From assembly GCA_964498785.1 (NCBI GenBank), contig CAZCJL010000035.1, positions 1 through 57,379 on the forward strand: a DNA stretch of 57,379 nt, in the 5' to 3' direction. A model generated the notes under the pieces. It made no database searches and had not been told where the DNA came from. It saw only the letters and a program-made list of their open reading frames with translations. Shown here piece by piece: positions 6,703 to 16,426 of the stretch; the first letter of the stretch is position 1; every line of letters begins with the position of its first letter. The DNA is from Mariaggregatimicrobium sp964498785. Its GTDB lineage: Bacteria > Zhuqueibacterota > Zhuqueibacteria > Thermofontimicrobiales > Thiofontviventaceae. Position numbers and translations under genes: made by a program.

Positions 6703-9048
6703 ATGAACAAAATCAACATTAAAAAAATAGTTATCCTTCTGCTCGCATTCTGCATTATTCTTTTTGGCTCCATTTTTGTCCCGCTGCAAAAAAATAAATT
6801 TAAAACAAACGACATTCATTCCACCCGAATTTATGACAGACATGGCATTCTGCTGCGGCAGGTACTTTCGTCAGAGGAGGGGATTTCTTCATACATATCG
6901 CTGGATCAAATACCGGAATCGATTAAATACGCGTTTCTGTCGGCGGAGGATAAACGGTTTTACCGGCACTGCGGGATTGATTTTCTGGCGATTGTGCGGG
7001 CGATCCGGTCGTATTTTAGATATGGCGAAGTGAAATCCGGCGCGTCCACGATTTCGCAGCAATTGATTCGGGTGTACCATCATTATCCCCGAAATGTATT
7101 TACTAAACTTTACGAAATGTGGCTCGCACTGCGGCTGGAACATACGTTGAGCAAGGACCAGATTTTGGAGCATTATCTGAATCGCATTCCGTTCGGGAAC
7201 CAGACGTTTGGCATCGATGCCGCGGTGACATTGTATTTCGCCAAACCGATTGCTGATATCACTGCGGCAGAGGCGGCGTTTCTGGCAGCGATCCCCAAAT
7301 CGCCGACGTACTATAATCCCTATCGTTATTTTGAGCATACTAAAATGCGTCAGGAAAAAATTTTAAAACTGATGTTCAAAAATGGGTTCATCGATGAAAA
7401 ATCGTATCATCGCGTATGCCAGCAAAAAATTGTGTTGACAGACCGGGATGAGAGCTTTAAAGCGCCGCATTTTTGTAATTTCATGATAAATAAATATGTT
7501 ACTGATTCAAACAGACCGCAAAAAATCGTCACCACAATTCACTGGGATTTACAGAAAAATATTCAGACGTTTCTCTCCGGGCGATTGCAAGAAATTGCGT
7601 CGTTCAATGTGCACAATGCCTCGGTTCTGGTGATGGATAATCACACCGGAGAAATTTTAACCTGGATCGGCTCCCAGGATTTTTTCGATGATGCGCATTC
7701 GGGGCAGGTTGATGGCGTGCTGGCGTTGCGCCAGCCAGGCTCACTGTTGAAGCCGTTCACGTACGGCATCGCATTGAGAAACGGAATGACTGCGGCAACC
7801 GTCCTGCCGGATATCGAAGTCAACGCGTATGAACAATCCGGTTATTATACGCCACAAAATTACGATCGCCAGGAGCACGGACCTGTGACGATACGTAGCG
7901 CGTTAGCCTGTTCCTACAACATCCCGCCGGTGCGTTTGCTGGATATGTTCGGCGAAGCGTCGCTATTGCGAACATTGCATGATGCCGGATTCAAATCCCT
8001 TACTAAAAATCCCGATTATTACGGCAAGGGGCTGACACTGGGCAATGGCGAAGTCACATTGCTGGAGCTCGTTCGTGCGTATTCTGCGCTGGCAAATGAT
8101 GGTGAGTTAAAACACGAGAAGTATATTTTAGATGGTAATCAGGATTTAAATTCAAGAAAAGTTATTGGAAGTGTTTTTAACAACCAGGTGTGTGCTATTT
8201 TGAGTGACATTCTATCCGACAACGAAGCGCGCATCCCGGCATTCGGCAGAATGAATCCACTTAATTTCCCATTTGATTGCGCCGTCAAAACCGGGACTTC
8301 AAAGGATTACCGGGATAACTGGACAGTGGGGTTCACGCCGGAAGTTACTGTGGGCGTGTGGGTCGGCAATTTTAGCGGCGAACCGATGCACACTATTTCG
8401 GGAATCAGCGGCGCGGGACCGATATTTAATGATGTGATGCATTACCTGGATCGATATTACAATTTTTCGCCATTTTTAGGGGATTCCTCTTTTACAGAAA
8501 TTGCGATTTGTCCTGTGTCCGGCCTGAAAAAAGGTCGCTGGTGTCCCACTGCCCGCCGGGAGCTGTTTATTCCGGGAACCGAGCCTGATGACAGTTGTTC
8601 GTGGCACAAAATGTTTCCCATTGATAGTCGTAATGATAAAATTGCCGGTCCGCGTACACCGCAAACGCATATTATCAAAAAAGTGTTTCTTGATTTGCCG
8701 CCGCTCTATTATTCGTGGATGCGGGAAAATGATATGCCGTTCATTCCACGGGATAGCAGCAAAATTGATGATTCTGACAGTGGAAGCTCACTCGCAATCG
8801 TATTTCCGAACGATGGTGATATATTCAAAATTGATTCGATTTTGAGGCCAGCATTCCAAAAAATTTCGCTAAAAGCACTGGTTCCGTCTCATATCGAAAA
8901 AATTGACTGGATGGTGGACGATACGTTGTTTGCTTCAGTTGCCAGACCATTTTCTGCAAAATGGCAATTGACAGCAGGGCAGCATCGGTTTCAAATAAAA
9001 GCAGGTAAATTGCAATCAGATATTGTAAAGATAAAGGTTCTCCCCTGA
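6703..9048 (+). CDS. pbpC: Penicillin-binding protein 1C (bifunctional transglycosylase/transpeptidase)
   Basis: 781 residues. An N-terminal membrane anchor (about 9-26) is followed by a GT51 peptidoglycan glycosyltransferase with catalytic Glu82 in AEDKRFYRH and GASTISQQ at 113-120. The transpeptidase domain has the acylated Ser347 in SLLK, SYN at 404-406 and KTGTS at 529-533. The C-terminal 90 residues (PNDGDIF, then a beta-rich end) match the BiPBP_C domain that marks PBP1C. It polymerises and cross-links peptidoglycan on the outer face of the inner membrane. The usual partner, an alpha-2-macroglobulin gene, is not next to it. Confidence 0.95.
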   Translation: MNKINIKKIVILLLAFCIILFGSIFVPLQKNKFKTNDIHSTRIYDRHGILLRQVLSSEEGISSYISLDQIPESIKYAFLSAEDKRFYRHCGIDFLAIVRAIRSYFRYGEVKSGASTISQQLIRVYHHYPRNVFTKLYEMWLALRLEHTLSKDQILEHYLNRIPFGNQTFGIDAAVTLYFAKPIADITAAEAAFLAAIPKSPTYYNPYRYFEHTKMRQEKILKLMFKNGFIDEKSYHRVCQQKIVLTDRDESFKAPHFCNFMINKYVTDSNRPQKIVTTIHWDLQKNIQTFLSGRLQEIASFNVHNASVLVMDNHTGEILTWIGSQDFFDDAHSGQVDGVLALRQPGSLLKPFTYGIALRNGMTAATVLPDIEVNAYEQSGYYTPQNYDRQEHGPVTIRSALACSYNIPPVRLLDMFGEASLLRTLHDAGFKSLTKNPDYYGKGLTLGNGEVTLLELVRAYSALANDGELKHEKYILDGNQDLNSRKVIGSVFNNQVCAILSDILSDNEARIPAFGRMNPLNFPFDCAVKTGTSKDYRDNWTVGFTPEVTVGVWVGNFSGEPMHTISGISGAGPIFNDVMHYLDRYYNFSPFLGDSSFTEIAICPVSGLKKGRWCPTARRELFIPGTEPDDSCSWHKMFPIDSRNDKIAGPRTPQTHIIKKVFLDLPPLYYSWMRENDMPFIPRDSSKIDDSDSGSSLAIVFPNDGDIFKIDSILRPAFQKISLKALVPSHIEKIDWMVDDTLFASVARPFSAKWQLTAGQHRFQIKAGKLQSDIVKIKVLP

Positions 9049-9056
9049 AAACAGTT

Positions 9057-10103
9057 ATGGAAGACAAATACACCCGGATTCGGCTCATCGAAAGAATAAT
9101 GCAACTGGATATTGGCGCCCGCGGAATTCAATCGGTTGAACATGAAAATTTGTGCAGTTGCACCGCAGATCATTTGTATCGTGCTGCCAGTACCATCGCA
9201 TCGCTGCCTGCCGGTTCGGCAATCGGTATTCTGACCGGCTTTTACATTCCACACGGAACTCCCCCTGCGCCGGAGTCCGATGGGCCACCGGGAGCAATTT
9301 CTCTTGCACGTGGATTGAATCAATTGGGATATAAAACGCTGTTGTTAACAGATGAATTTTCTGAAAATGTTCTCCAACGCTCATTTGATTTTTTTAAGGG
9401 TGATTTGAAAAATACGACAGCTTTTATCTTGCCGGTAAAGAATGGATCTCAGGCGAGTAATAAATTCGATGCTACATTTATCGACAAATTTTTCAGGCGA
9501 AATAATGAACTCTCATGCCTGATTTCTGTGGAACGGGCAGGACCGAGTCATGATCTTCACTCCCTTTTTTCGCAGAATGGAAATGATGACTCGCTTTACA
9601 AACTCTTCTCAGAATACGGACCCGGTGAATTCGCCGGTCACTGTCTCAATATGAAAGCCGAATCCGTGGATCGATTTACCGCGCCAACCCATCTGCTGTT
9701 CGATCATATTTATCAAAATAAATTACCGATTCACACAATCGGAATCGGAGATGGTGGCAACGAAATCGGAATGGGAAGTATCCCCTGGCATGTCATTCAA
9801 AAAAATATCAATTCCGGTGTCGGCGGAAAAATTGCCTGCCGGATTCCGACGGATTTCACCATCGTTGCCGGTGTTTCCAACTGGGGTGCGCTGGCGCTAT
9901 TGGCTGCGATCTCAATTTTATGCAATGAAAAAAAAGTGTTTTCTGATTTGATGACTGAAGAACGAGAAACAGCATTTTTAAAATATTTAACAGAACACCG
10001 GCTCGTTGTTGACGGAGTGTTCGGATATCCGAATTTATCTGTGGATGGGATTGATTGGGATGTGCACCTGTCGATATTGAAACTTATTCGGTCTGTGATT
10101 TGA
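9057..10103 (+). CDS. DUF4392 family protein (D-glutamate cyclase-like)
   Basis: 348 residues. Family marks are IGILTGFYIP near residue 60, PPAPESDGPPGAISLARGL, and IGIGDGGNEIGMGS near 230, a glycine-rich active-site-like motif. The human relative DGLUCY carries this domain and converts D-glutamate to 5-oxo-D-proline; many bacterial members are unstudied. The gene starts eight bases after pbpC, so the two probably share a transcript. A link to cell-wall D-glutamate is tempting but inferred. Its end overlaps the convergent methyltransferase gene by 20 bases. Confidence 0.85.
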   Translation: MEDKYTRIRLIERIMQLDIGARGIQSVEHENLCSCTADHLYRAASTIASLPAGSAIGILTGFYIPHGTPPAPESDGPPGAISLARGLNQLGYKTLLLTDEFSENVLQRSFDFFKGDLKNTTAFILPVKNGSQASNKFDATFIDKFFRRNNELSCLISVERAGPSHDLHSLFSQNGNDDSLYKLFSEYGPGEFAGHCLNMKAESVDRFTAPTHLLFDHIYQNKLPIHTIGIGDGGNEIGMGSIPWHVIQKNINSGVGGKIACRIPTDFTIVAGVSNWGALALLAAISILCNEKKVFSDLMTEERETAFLKYLTEHRLVVDGVFGYPNLSVDGIDWDVHLSILKLIRSVI

Positions 10104-10623
10104 CGTGGCTCATGATTTCAAAAATCGCGATGCCATACGCGACTGAAACATTCAGCGACTGTTTAAATCCTGCCATGGGGATTTCGATTGCCATATCTGC
10201 CATTTTAACGACTTCATCGGTAATTCCGGTAATTTCATGACCCACGACCAGACAGAGTGGCGTTTCAAATTTTACCTGATTATAGATTGCGCCGGAATCG
10301 GTATGTTCCAGCACGACAATTTTATATCCTGCTTTTTTTAAACGACTCACAACATCCACCGGATTTTGCACTTTTTCCCAGGGAACGCTTTTTTCTGCGC
10401 CTAACGCGGCTTTATGAATTTCTGCCCGCGGCGGCGCGCCGGTAATTCCGCATAAATATAGCTTTTCCACACCCGCAGCATCCGAAGTTCGGAAAATCGA
10501 ACCCACGTTATACAGGCTCCTGATATTGTCGAGCAACACGGAAACCGGTTTTCGTTTGTTTTGATTAATCTCGTCCAGCGAAGGGGAGGATTGAATGATA
10601 TCCAAATGGGAAATTTTTTTCAT
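10084..10623 (-). CDS. TrmH/SpoU-family RNA 2'-O-methyltransferase
   Basis: About 179 residues from the Met of MKKISHLDI; an upstream in-frame Met at 10728 lies inside the next gene and would add an unlikely 35 residues. SPOUT motifs: LLDNIRSLYNVGSIFRTSDA (motif 1), LVVGHEITGI (motif 2) and PMAGFKQSLNVSVAYGI (motif 3), forming the SAM-binding trefoil knot. It methylates the 2'-OH of a tRNA or rRNA nucleotide; the target cannot be read from sequence. Last gene of a minus-strand group running from 13292. Confidence 0.92.
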   Translation of the reverse strand: MKKISHLDIIQSSPSLDEINQNKRKPVSVLLDNIRSLYNVGSIFRTSDAAGVEKLYLCGITGAPPRAEIHKAALGAEKSVPWEKVQNPVDVVSRLKKAGYKIVVLEHTDSGAIYNQVKFETPLCLVVGHEITGITDEVVKMADMAIEIPMAGFKQSLNVSVAYGIAIFEIMSHVKSQTE

Positions 10624-10648
10624 AATTATCAGATTTTGATTAATATTG

Positions 10649-10999
10649 TTAAAACCATAATCGGATTGCTGAAATAACCAGAAAAATAGCCAGCGCCTTT
10701 TTCGCAAATATCGGAGATACATTTTCAACGATATTTGCCCCTAAAATAGCGCCAATTATTCCACCAAGTGCCATAAAGAACGCTATTTTGAGATTTACGT
10801 TGTCCAATGTCCAGTGGCGATATGCTCCGGCTACAGAGATCGCGATAATTACCATCAGCGACGTTCCCACTGCATGGTGATAAGTCTGGCTGAATACAAT
10901 GATTAAAAGCGGCACAATCAGCGTTCCGCCGCCAATGCCAAATGAACCTGCTAAAATACCTGCACATAATCCTAATAGTAAATATCCGAGTAAAACCAT
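10649..10999 (-). CDS. Half-length TauE/SafE-family membrane permease
   Basis: 116 residues with about four membrane segments and the family motif GILAGSFGIGGGTLIVPLL. TauE/SafE proteins move sulfite or organosulfur anions and usually have about 250 residues in two homologous halves. This gene encodes one half only and may act as a homodimer. It has an aggag ribosome site and no sign of a second half or frameshift on either side. Compare the full-length relative at 39197. Confidence 0.85.
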   Translation of the reverse strand: MVLLGYLLLGLCAGILAGSFGIGGGTLIVPLLIIVFSQTYHHAVGTSLMVIIAISVAGAYRHWTLDNVNLKIAFFMALGGIIGAILGANIVENVSPIFAKKALAIFLVISAIRLWF

Positions 11000-11020
11000 T
11001 TGTATCTCCTGATTTTGACA

Positions 11021-11914
11021 TTAAAACAAAGAAATCTGAGCCGGCTGGAAATCGCCTTTCGAGATATCTTTCAAATCAGGATAATATGTTTCCATTTGAT
11101 TCGGAACATGTACCTTTTCATCTGACATCAGGAAGGCGGTTTGGAGTGCGTTTGCTACAGCCTGGCCCCGGGAATGATTATTGAAGATGATAAATGTTTT
11201 CGGGCTGTTTTCAATTAAAATAGCGATTGTTTTTAAAAGCTCCGAAAGTTCGTTTGAGTTATAGAGATAATCATATCTGGACGCGGCGTCGCTGTTTTCG
11301 TTGAACCAGTTCGATTCATTTCTGCCATGGAACCGAATATAGGCAACATCACTGGTTACAACCTGTGTGACACCAATAGATTTTCCGATAACCGGCTGAT
11401 CGATGTTGACAAAACCAGTTTGCTGGCTTTTTAAGAAGCCATAAAAATCCTGACTGTCCCAGGACGAATGTCGCATTTCGACAATCAGGTGATAGTCTGA
11501 AAAAAGTGTGAGAATTTTCCCCAGCCATTTCATATTTTCCGGATTCATTTTAAATGACCAGGGAAACTGGATCAGCATCGCCCCTAATTTCCCGTTTTTC
11601 AATAGCGGATCAATTCCGGATTTGACAATTTTCTCTTCTTTTGCGTCCGGGAAAGTGTCTCTGATATGGGTGTATCGTTGCCATAATTTATAGGTAAAAC
11701 TGAACCGCTTGTTATCAGAGACACTTTGCAGCCATTGTGTTGTCGTTTTTGCTGTTGGCGGACGATAAAACGAACTGTTGATTTCAACCGTATCAAAATA
11801 TTGTGAGATGTATTTTAATTGATTGAAATTCTTTGTCCTGGTGGTCGGATACACAATTCCTTCCCAATCCTTATACGACCATCCAGCCGGCCCGATATAG
11901 TATGCGTGTGGCAT
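11021..11914 (-). CDS. DUF72 family protein (YecE-like)
   Basis: 297 residues with the DUF72 TIM-barrel pattern: GPAGWSYKDWEGIVYP at the start, FDTVEINSSFYRPP, FSFTYKLWQRYTH, MLIQFPWSF, IVEMRHSSW, YIRFHGRN, and FIIFNNHSRGQAVANA at the end. Widespread and conserved; biochemical function not firmly known. Complete in length. It lies 21 bases before the TauE-like gene in the same direction. Confidence 0.9.
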   Translation of the reverse strand: MPHAYYIGPAGWSYKDWEGIVYPTTRTKNFNQLKYISQYFDTVEINSSFYRPPTAKTTTQWLQSVSDNKRFSFTYKLWQRYTHIRDTFPDAKEEKIVKSGIDPLLKNGKLGAMLIQFPWSFKMNPENMKWLGKILTLFSDYHLIVEMRHSSWDSQDFYGFLKSQQTGFVNIDQPVIGKSIGVTQVVTSDVAYIRFHGRNESNWFNENSDAASRYDYLYNSNELSELLKTIAILIENSPKTFIIFNNHSRGQAVANALQTAFLMSDEKVHVPNQMETYYPDLKDISKGDFQPAQISLF

Positions 11915-11921
11915 AATAAGA

Positions 11922-12686
11922 TTAACTTAAATGAAATTTCATATACAATTTGTCCACTGTTGTGAAAAGACGTAATGGTGTAAATATTTTGTAAAGCACT
12001 TCATGACCTTTGCTCTGTAACCAAGCGCCGTTTCTTAATGTTTGTTGATCTTTTGCATCATGCTTTGTTAAACTTGCGAAGACGACGAGTGGTTTTTGAT
12101 ATGACTGGATATCCTGAACATCTTCATTAATCGTGATGGGAGTTGCAGAAGAAAAGACGACAAAATCGCTTTTATTGATCATGTCGATATATTTATCAGC
12201 GCGTGGTTTGGTTTTAATTACATCAAAAAAACAGGTATTTGTAAATGTATTGGAGAGTCGCTGGATTTTATCCGGTTCATTGTTATTATCAATGAGCAGG
12301 GTTTTAAGCGGTTTTACTTTTGCCTTATAAATGTTGAAAAATTGTTCTTTAGATAAAGCGTCGTTGTCCTTTATGATGTTCGCATGTTCAGAACAGCAAT
12401 CTGATAATTGTGATGTAATTTCTTCGATGCAATTGGTGATGTTCTTGGCTGCGCAATCTTTTAAATCTGAACAGAGCGCGTTAATTTGGAGAAAGTTATC
12501 ATCATCCGTTTTTTGATACAATAATTTAATCGCGCTGCAAGCATAGTCAATTGTCTCCTGAAAATAAGCTGACGCTTCAGTAGATTTTTTACCATTTGCA
12601 TATCGCCCGTAATAATAAAGAGTGGGAAGTGGCCTGATGAGAGGAACGGGGATTGCTCTTACGACATTTGGTTTGGAAATTCGCAT
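11922..12686 (-). CDS. Hypothetical protein, alpha/beta with helical core
   Basis: 254 residues, no family recognised. No signal peptide or membrane segment. The middle (about 40-130) is helical with four cysteines (NALCSDLKDCAAKNITNC, and a CC pair). The C-terminal third has strand-like segments (DFVVFSSATPITI, KPLVVFASLT) typical of a Rossmann-like or receiver-like fold. It starts after a good ribosome site (aaaggagataaaaatg) 15 bases past the GNAT gene, so the two are co-transcribed. Confidence 0.75.
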   Translation of the reverse strand: MRISKPNVVRAIPVPLIRPLPTLYYYGRYANGKKSTEASAYFQETIDYACSAIKLLYQKTDDDNFLQINALCSDLKDCAAKNITNCIEEITSQLSDCCSEHANIIKDNDALSKEQFFNIYKAKVKPLKTLLIDNNNEPDKIQRLSNTFTNTCFFDVIKTKPRADKYIDMINKSDFVVFSSATPITINEDVQDIQSYQKPLVVFASLTKHDAKDQQTLRNGAWLQSKGHEVLYKIFTPLRLFTTVDKLYMKFHLS

Positions 12687-12701
12687 TTTTATCTCCTTTT
12701 T

Positions 12702-13292
12702 TTAGTGAATGCGAAAATCGGGAGTTTTAACATAGTCCTCCATTAAATACCACAAATCCTCGACGTCCAGTGTCATTATTATCAGGTCGCGCCGAACTCC
12801 CTTGATATCTGTGACATGTTTTTTAAGTGTTGCTTCTTTTCGAAATCCGAGTCGTTCAAAAGCAGTGATTGCAGAATACTGGATATCCATTAATTCTGCT
12901 TGAATTTTATGTAATTTCTGTTTGAGCGCATGAAAAAAAAGCTCGCGCGTTAAAATTGTTGCCAGTCCTTTTCTCTGATAATCCTTTGCTATAACTACCC
13001 GAATTTCACCTAAATGACGCATCCATCCGAATTCGGAACGAAACAGTGTTGCCATGCCAATAACTTGATCGCTATTTTTCACAAGTAGCGGAAATTTTAT
13101 ATTGTAATCAAGTTTACCAAATCGACGTTTTACATAATCCGGATTTTTTGTATCAGATCGTAAATATTGCCGGTCCTCATCCGGAATGGATTGAAAGAAC
13201 CTGATCAATTCATCAATATCTGATTCGGCCATGACGTGAATACTTACATTGGTTCCATCTTTTAGCTGAATGCCTTTTGGGAATTCATCCAT
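12702..13292 (-). CDS. GNAT-family N-acetyltransferase
   Basis: 196 residues with GNAT motifs: substrate-side EIRVVIAKDYQRKGLATILTRELF, including the acetyl-CoA-binding QRKGLA pattern, then SAITAFERLGFRKEATLKKHV. Likely acetylates a small molecule or protein amine; substrate unknown. First gene of the minus-strand group 13292-10084; its ribosome site (aaaaaggaggtaag) is strong. Confidence 0.88.
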   Translation of the reverse strand: MDEFPKGIQLKDGTNVSIHVMAESDIDELIRFFQSIPDEDRQYLRSDTKNPDYVKRRFGKLDYNIKFPLLVKNSDQVIGMATLFRSEFGWMRHLGEIRVVIAKDYQRKGLATILTRELFFHALKQKLHKIQAELMDIQYSAITAFERLGFRKEATLKKHVTDIKGVRRDLIIMTLDVEDLWYLMEDYVKTPDFRIH

Positions 13293-13626
13293 CGCTTACC
13301 TCCTTTTTAAGTTTAAATAACAAATAACTAGTAATATGTTACCATTTTTTTATCTAAATAGCAACAGAAAATTTAACAACAACCACAAAAAACCTTTTCC
13401 TAATAATACGGGAAGGTGTGACGATATTTGAATTGAATTGCATTTGTGTAGTTGATATTACTAAAGTGCACATGAATTTTTGTACAAAATTGTGTTAGTG
13501 AATATAAGTTATTTAAAAACAATATGAATAATAATTGAATTTACTTAGATTATTAAAATACAAGGCATAGTAGTTGCATAATGTCGGATGTGCAAAAAAT
13601 AGAATAGCTAACAGGATGGAGACAGC
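13293..13626. other. Divergent intergenic region
   Basis: 334 AT-rich bases between the minus-strand GNAT group and the plus-strand secreted hydrolase-like gene, so promoters for both should lie here. A strong Shine-Dalgarno for each side is visible. No convincing paired -35/-10, repeat or RNA motif is seen. Confidence 0.5.
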
Positions 13627-15654
13627 ATGTGGCGCGCAATTAAGAACTTCAGTTACTTATTACTGTGTATATTAGCAACAACAGGATATGCCGATGTTCA
13701 ACAGAATGGTTCTATCTGGTATATCGAAGAAAATTCGTTCAGCGTACAAGTCAATGAGACCAATTTCTCTGTGGATATTAGCAAGTCAAACAGCAGCATC
13801 TGGCAAATGAACCGCAGTATAACTGGTGAAGAAATTGAAGTGAGTGGCAGTTGGCGTTCGCTTTCTGATGCTCAATCAAAGAATTTTTCAGAATATAATA
13901 ATGGCGATGATGTCGGCGTCAAGGCACAATTGACAGGTTTTCCGGGAGCTTCGAATGTTGAATTGAATGTTTATGTTTATATCGATAAAAACAGAAATGA
14001 ATGTGTCATCGATGTGGAACCGGAACACGACCCGAACAGAGTTTTGGGCGAATGTAAATATCCGCGTGGTTTTGAATTGGAAAATTCGTGGTCAAATTCA
14101 TTTGTCAATCCATCCGGGAATGGGGGATATGGGTCATTGGAGAATATGAACAGCGGGATTAATATGAGGGAGGTTCGTACGTACGCGCATGGCGAATTAT
14201 ATATGGCATGGTGGGGCTATTTAAAGGATTACGATTTGTACGGACATAATGGCGAAGGATTTATAGCAATGGTTTCAACGCCGTATGATTTTTCGCTGAG
14301 TGCTTATTCTGAAAATAATCGAACCACTGTGTTTGGAAAATGGCGTCTCTCTCTCGGCGGCCTAAGATACAAGCGAAGTATGCGCTATGATGTGTTTGAA
14401 TCTGATTGTGATTATGTGGTTCTTGCAAAACGATATCGTCGTTTTTTAATTGAAGAAGGCCGTTATAAAACGTTTGACGAAAAAGCTCAGATAAATCCAA
14501 ATATCCATAAAATGAAGGGAATGGCCCAGTTCACTCGATATATTACGCAATGCCATAGCGCAACCGAGCGGTCATACTATCAAACATTCTATCAGGCAAA
14601 AGAACATTGTGATCAATTCTATAACCGGTTCAACACGAAACCAACATTTTTTGTCATGCTTAGAGAATGGCACGAAGGAGAATTATCCGAAGGCGGAACC
14701 CCGTATGATTTAAGTGTCAATGGGCCGCTTGAAAAAGCTGGTGGCTGGGATGGTTTAAAGGCGGTTGCTGATTGGTGCGATCAAACTGATAATTTCCTCT
14801 ATCTCTATGATACGTATCATGACATTGCAAAGACGTCCGAATTATCACTTTATAACACAAATTTAGTGATCAGAAATAGGAATGGTGGAATTCCTTCTCA
14901 TAGTTGGTGGTGCGGAGATTATCAATTCGCTACCATTTGCCCGGTTAAACGCCTGGAATTGTTTCGTCATAATCTTGATCAATTAAAGCAACGCGGCATC
15001 AATATCAAAGCAAACTATATGGACATCACAGTTATCAGGGAACCGGAAGAATGCTATAGTGATGAACATTCGCATGGTGAGTACGGTGATCCGGAGACCG
15101 GACATTTAAGTAAAGAAGGATATTGTCGGGCAGTAGAAGATTTTTATAATTGGTGTGCGCAACAAGGTGTCATCGTACTATCCGAACATCCTGTGGAATG
15201 GGCATGGCCCTTTGTTATGGGCAGCTTTTTTGTTGTGCCCAAAGGCGGAAAATTATACAGTAGAACGTATGTTCCACTATTACATTTGGTCGCTCACGAT
15301 GCTATCACAGGAGGCGAATACGTGGATACGTATCACACGGGCTCGGATCCTCAATTATTTATGCAACATTTATCCCATGCAATTTTTCCGATACCGCGCG
15401 AGAATTTGGCTTCCGATGCTGTTTGGACAGAACGGATTTGTAATCTACACCGAAAAGTAGCGTTTAAGCAGATGACCGATCATAAATTTGTTGATGGCAA
15501 TTATTACATCCATAAAACAACTTTTGAAGACGGAACCGAGGTGCAGGTGAATTATCAAACAGGAGAATATTCCATTAATACATTATCTCTGCCACAGCCA
15601 GATCTGACGCCGCCTGAAATTCCGACAAATGTTGGCGTCCAGAAATTACCATAG
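13627..15654 (+). CDS. Secreted glycoside-hydrolase-like protein (possible DUF5696 relative)
   Basis: 675 residues with a signal peptide (YLLLCILATTGYA, cleavage near 23). Residues about 25-260 are beta-rich with galactose-mutarotase-like features. From about 265 a TIM-barrel-like part follows (LAKRYRRFLIEEGRYKTF, then LYLYDTYHDIA, KANYMDITVIREPEECY, VIVLSEHPVEWAWPF). Acidic residues in the DIT and SEHP segments are catalytic candidates. The overall form recalls DUF5696 or GH101-like secreted glycosidases; assignment is tentative. The end (PDLTPPEIPTNVGV) looks like the start of a fibronectin III linker cut short, so a C-terminal module may have been lost. Confidence 0.7.
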   Translation: MWRAIKNFSYLLLCILATTGYADVQQNGSIWYIEENSFSVQVNETNFSVDISKSNSSIWQMNRSITGEEIEVSGSWRSLSDAQSKNFSEYNNGDDVGVKAQLTGFPGASNVELNVYVYIDKNRNECVIDVEPEHDPNRVLGECKYPRGFELENSWSNSFVNPSGNGGYGSLENMNSGINMREVRTYAHGELYMAWWGYLKDYDLYGHNGEGFIAMVSTPYDFSLSAYSENNRTTVFGKWRLSLGGLRYKRSMRYDVFESDCDYVVLAKRYRRFLIEEGRYKTFDEKAQINPNIHKMKGMAQFTRYITQCHSATERSYYQTFYQAKEHCDQFYNRFNTKPTFFVMLREWHEGELSEGGTPYDLSVNGPLEKAGGWDGLKAVADWCDQTDNFLYLYDTYHDIAKTSELSLYNTNLVIRNRNGGIPSHSWWCGDYQFATICPVKRLELFRHNLDQLKQRGINIKANYMDITVIREPEECYSDEHSHGEYGDPETGHLSKEGYCRAVEDFYNWCAQQGVIVLSEHPVEWAWPFVMGSFFVVPKGGKLYSRTYVPLLHLVAHDAITGGEYVDTYHTGSDPQLFMQHLSHAIFPIPRENLASDAVWTERICNLHRKVAFKQMTDHKFVDGNYYIHKTTFEDGTEVQVNYQTGEYSINTLSLPQPDLTPPEIPTNVGVQKLP

Positions 15655-15702
15655 AATTAAAATTTCGTCCCATGAGAAAGCGGCTCCGATCCAGTGAATT
15701 TT

Positions 15703-16005
15703 TTAAATGCAGCGCTTTTTTTGTTGGGGTTGAATAAAGCCCAACCGTTTTAGCCGAGTTACTGTGCTGCTGTTCACATTTTGTATGTTATTCGCGGCTT
15801 CAATGATAATTTGTGAATCTTGATGCGGTTCATTATTATCAGTCAATTCGATGAGATTATTTTTTGCATCGATGTATTCATTTAATGGCAGCAAACAAAT
15901 TAACGCTTCACGTATAAAATCCGGAGTGTCTTTTTGACATAACTTACTAATCTCTTCTAATGCCTCACACTGATCATTTGAAAAGTTTACATTAATTGAT
16001 TTCAT
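15703..16005 (-). CDS. Small protein with possible ribbon-helix-helix start
   Basis: 100 residues. The first 40 (KSINVNFSNDQCEALEEI, then TPDFIREALICLL) fit a ribbon-helix-helix DNA-binding pattern: one beta strand, then two helices with a DFIREA turn. The remainder is polar with no recognised domain. It faces the upstream gene and is separated from the metallopeptidase gene by 421 AT-rich bases containing an inverted repeat, which could be its target. Function inferred only. Confidence 0.6.
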   Translation of the reverse strand: MKSINVNFSNDQCEALEEISKLCQKDTPDFIREALICLLPLNEYIDAKNNLIELTDNNEPHQDSQIIIEAANNIQNVNSSTVTRLKRLGFIQPQQKKRCI

Positions 16006-16426
16006 GCTGCTCTCCCATTTTTCGTTCCATTTTACAGTTTTAGCAAATTATTGCTTACATTCAATTATATTCCTATCAATTTACATGCCAAAAAAAATGC
16101 TAAATCAAATAGTTGCGAAAATCGCTAAAAATAATAGATTAACTATAATTTGATAACAGTGTTGAATGAAGGCTTTTGTATCAACATGGACGAATGAGTG
16201 TGCTGTTGCAATTAATTAATTTGTTAACACTAAAATAAACAATCGATAGAGAAATTGACCATGTTGATACACTAATGAAAACATTAACATATATTAAAAA
16301 AAGAGTGTATTGTGATTAATTGCGAATTGAAGCTTGAAAATCCATTCTATTGAAGTTGATTACAAAATGGAATATTATCTACTATTCTCTTGCAATTTTG
16401 AAATAATTTGATTAAGATATAGAGTT
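16006..16426. promoter_or_regulatory. AT-rich regulatory space with a 13-bp inverted repeat
   Basis: tgtatcaacatgg (16177-16189) and its perfect complement ccatgttgataca (16259-16271) are separated by 69 bases. The spacing would suit a looped pair of operators. It sits between the possible ribbon-helix-helix gene (minus) and the metallopeptidase/ATPase genes (plus), so divergent control is plausible. No other gene is seen. Confidence 0.5.
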
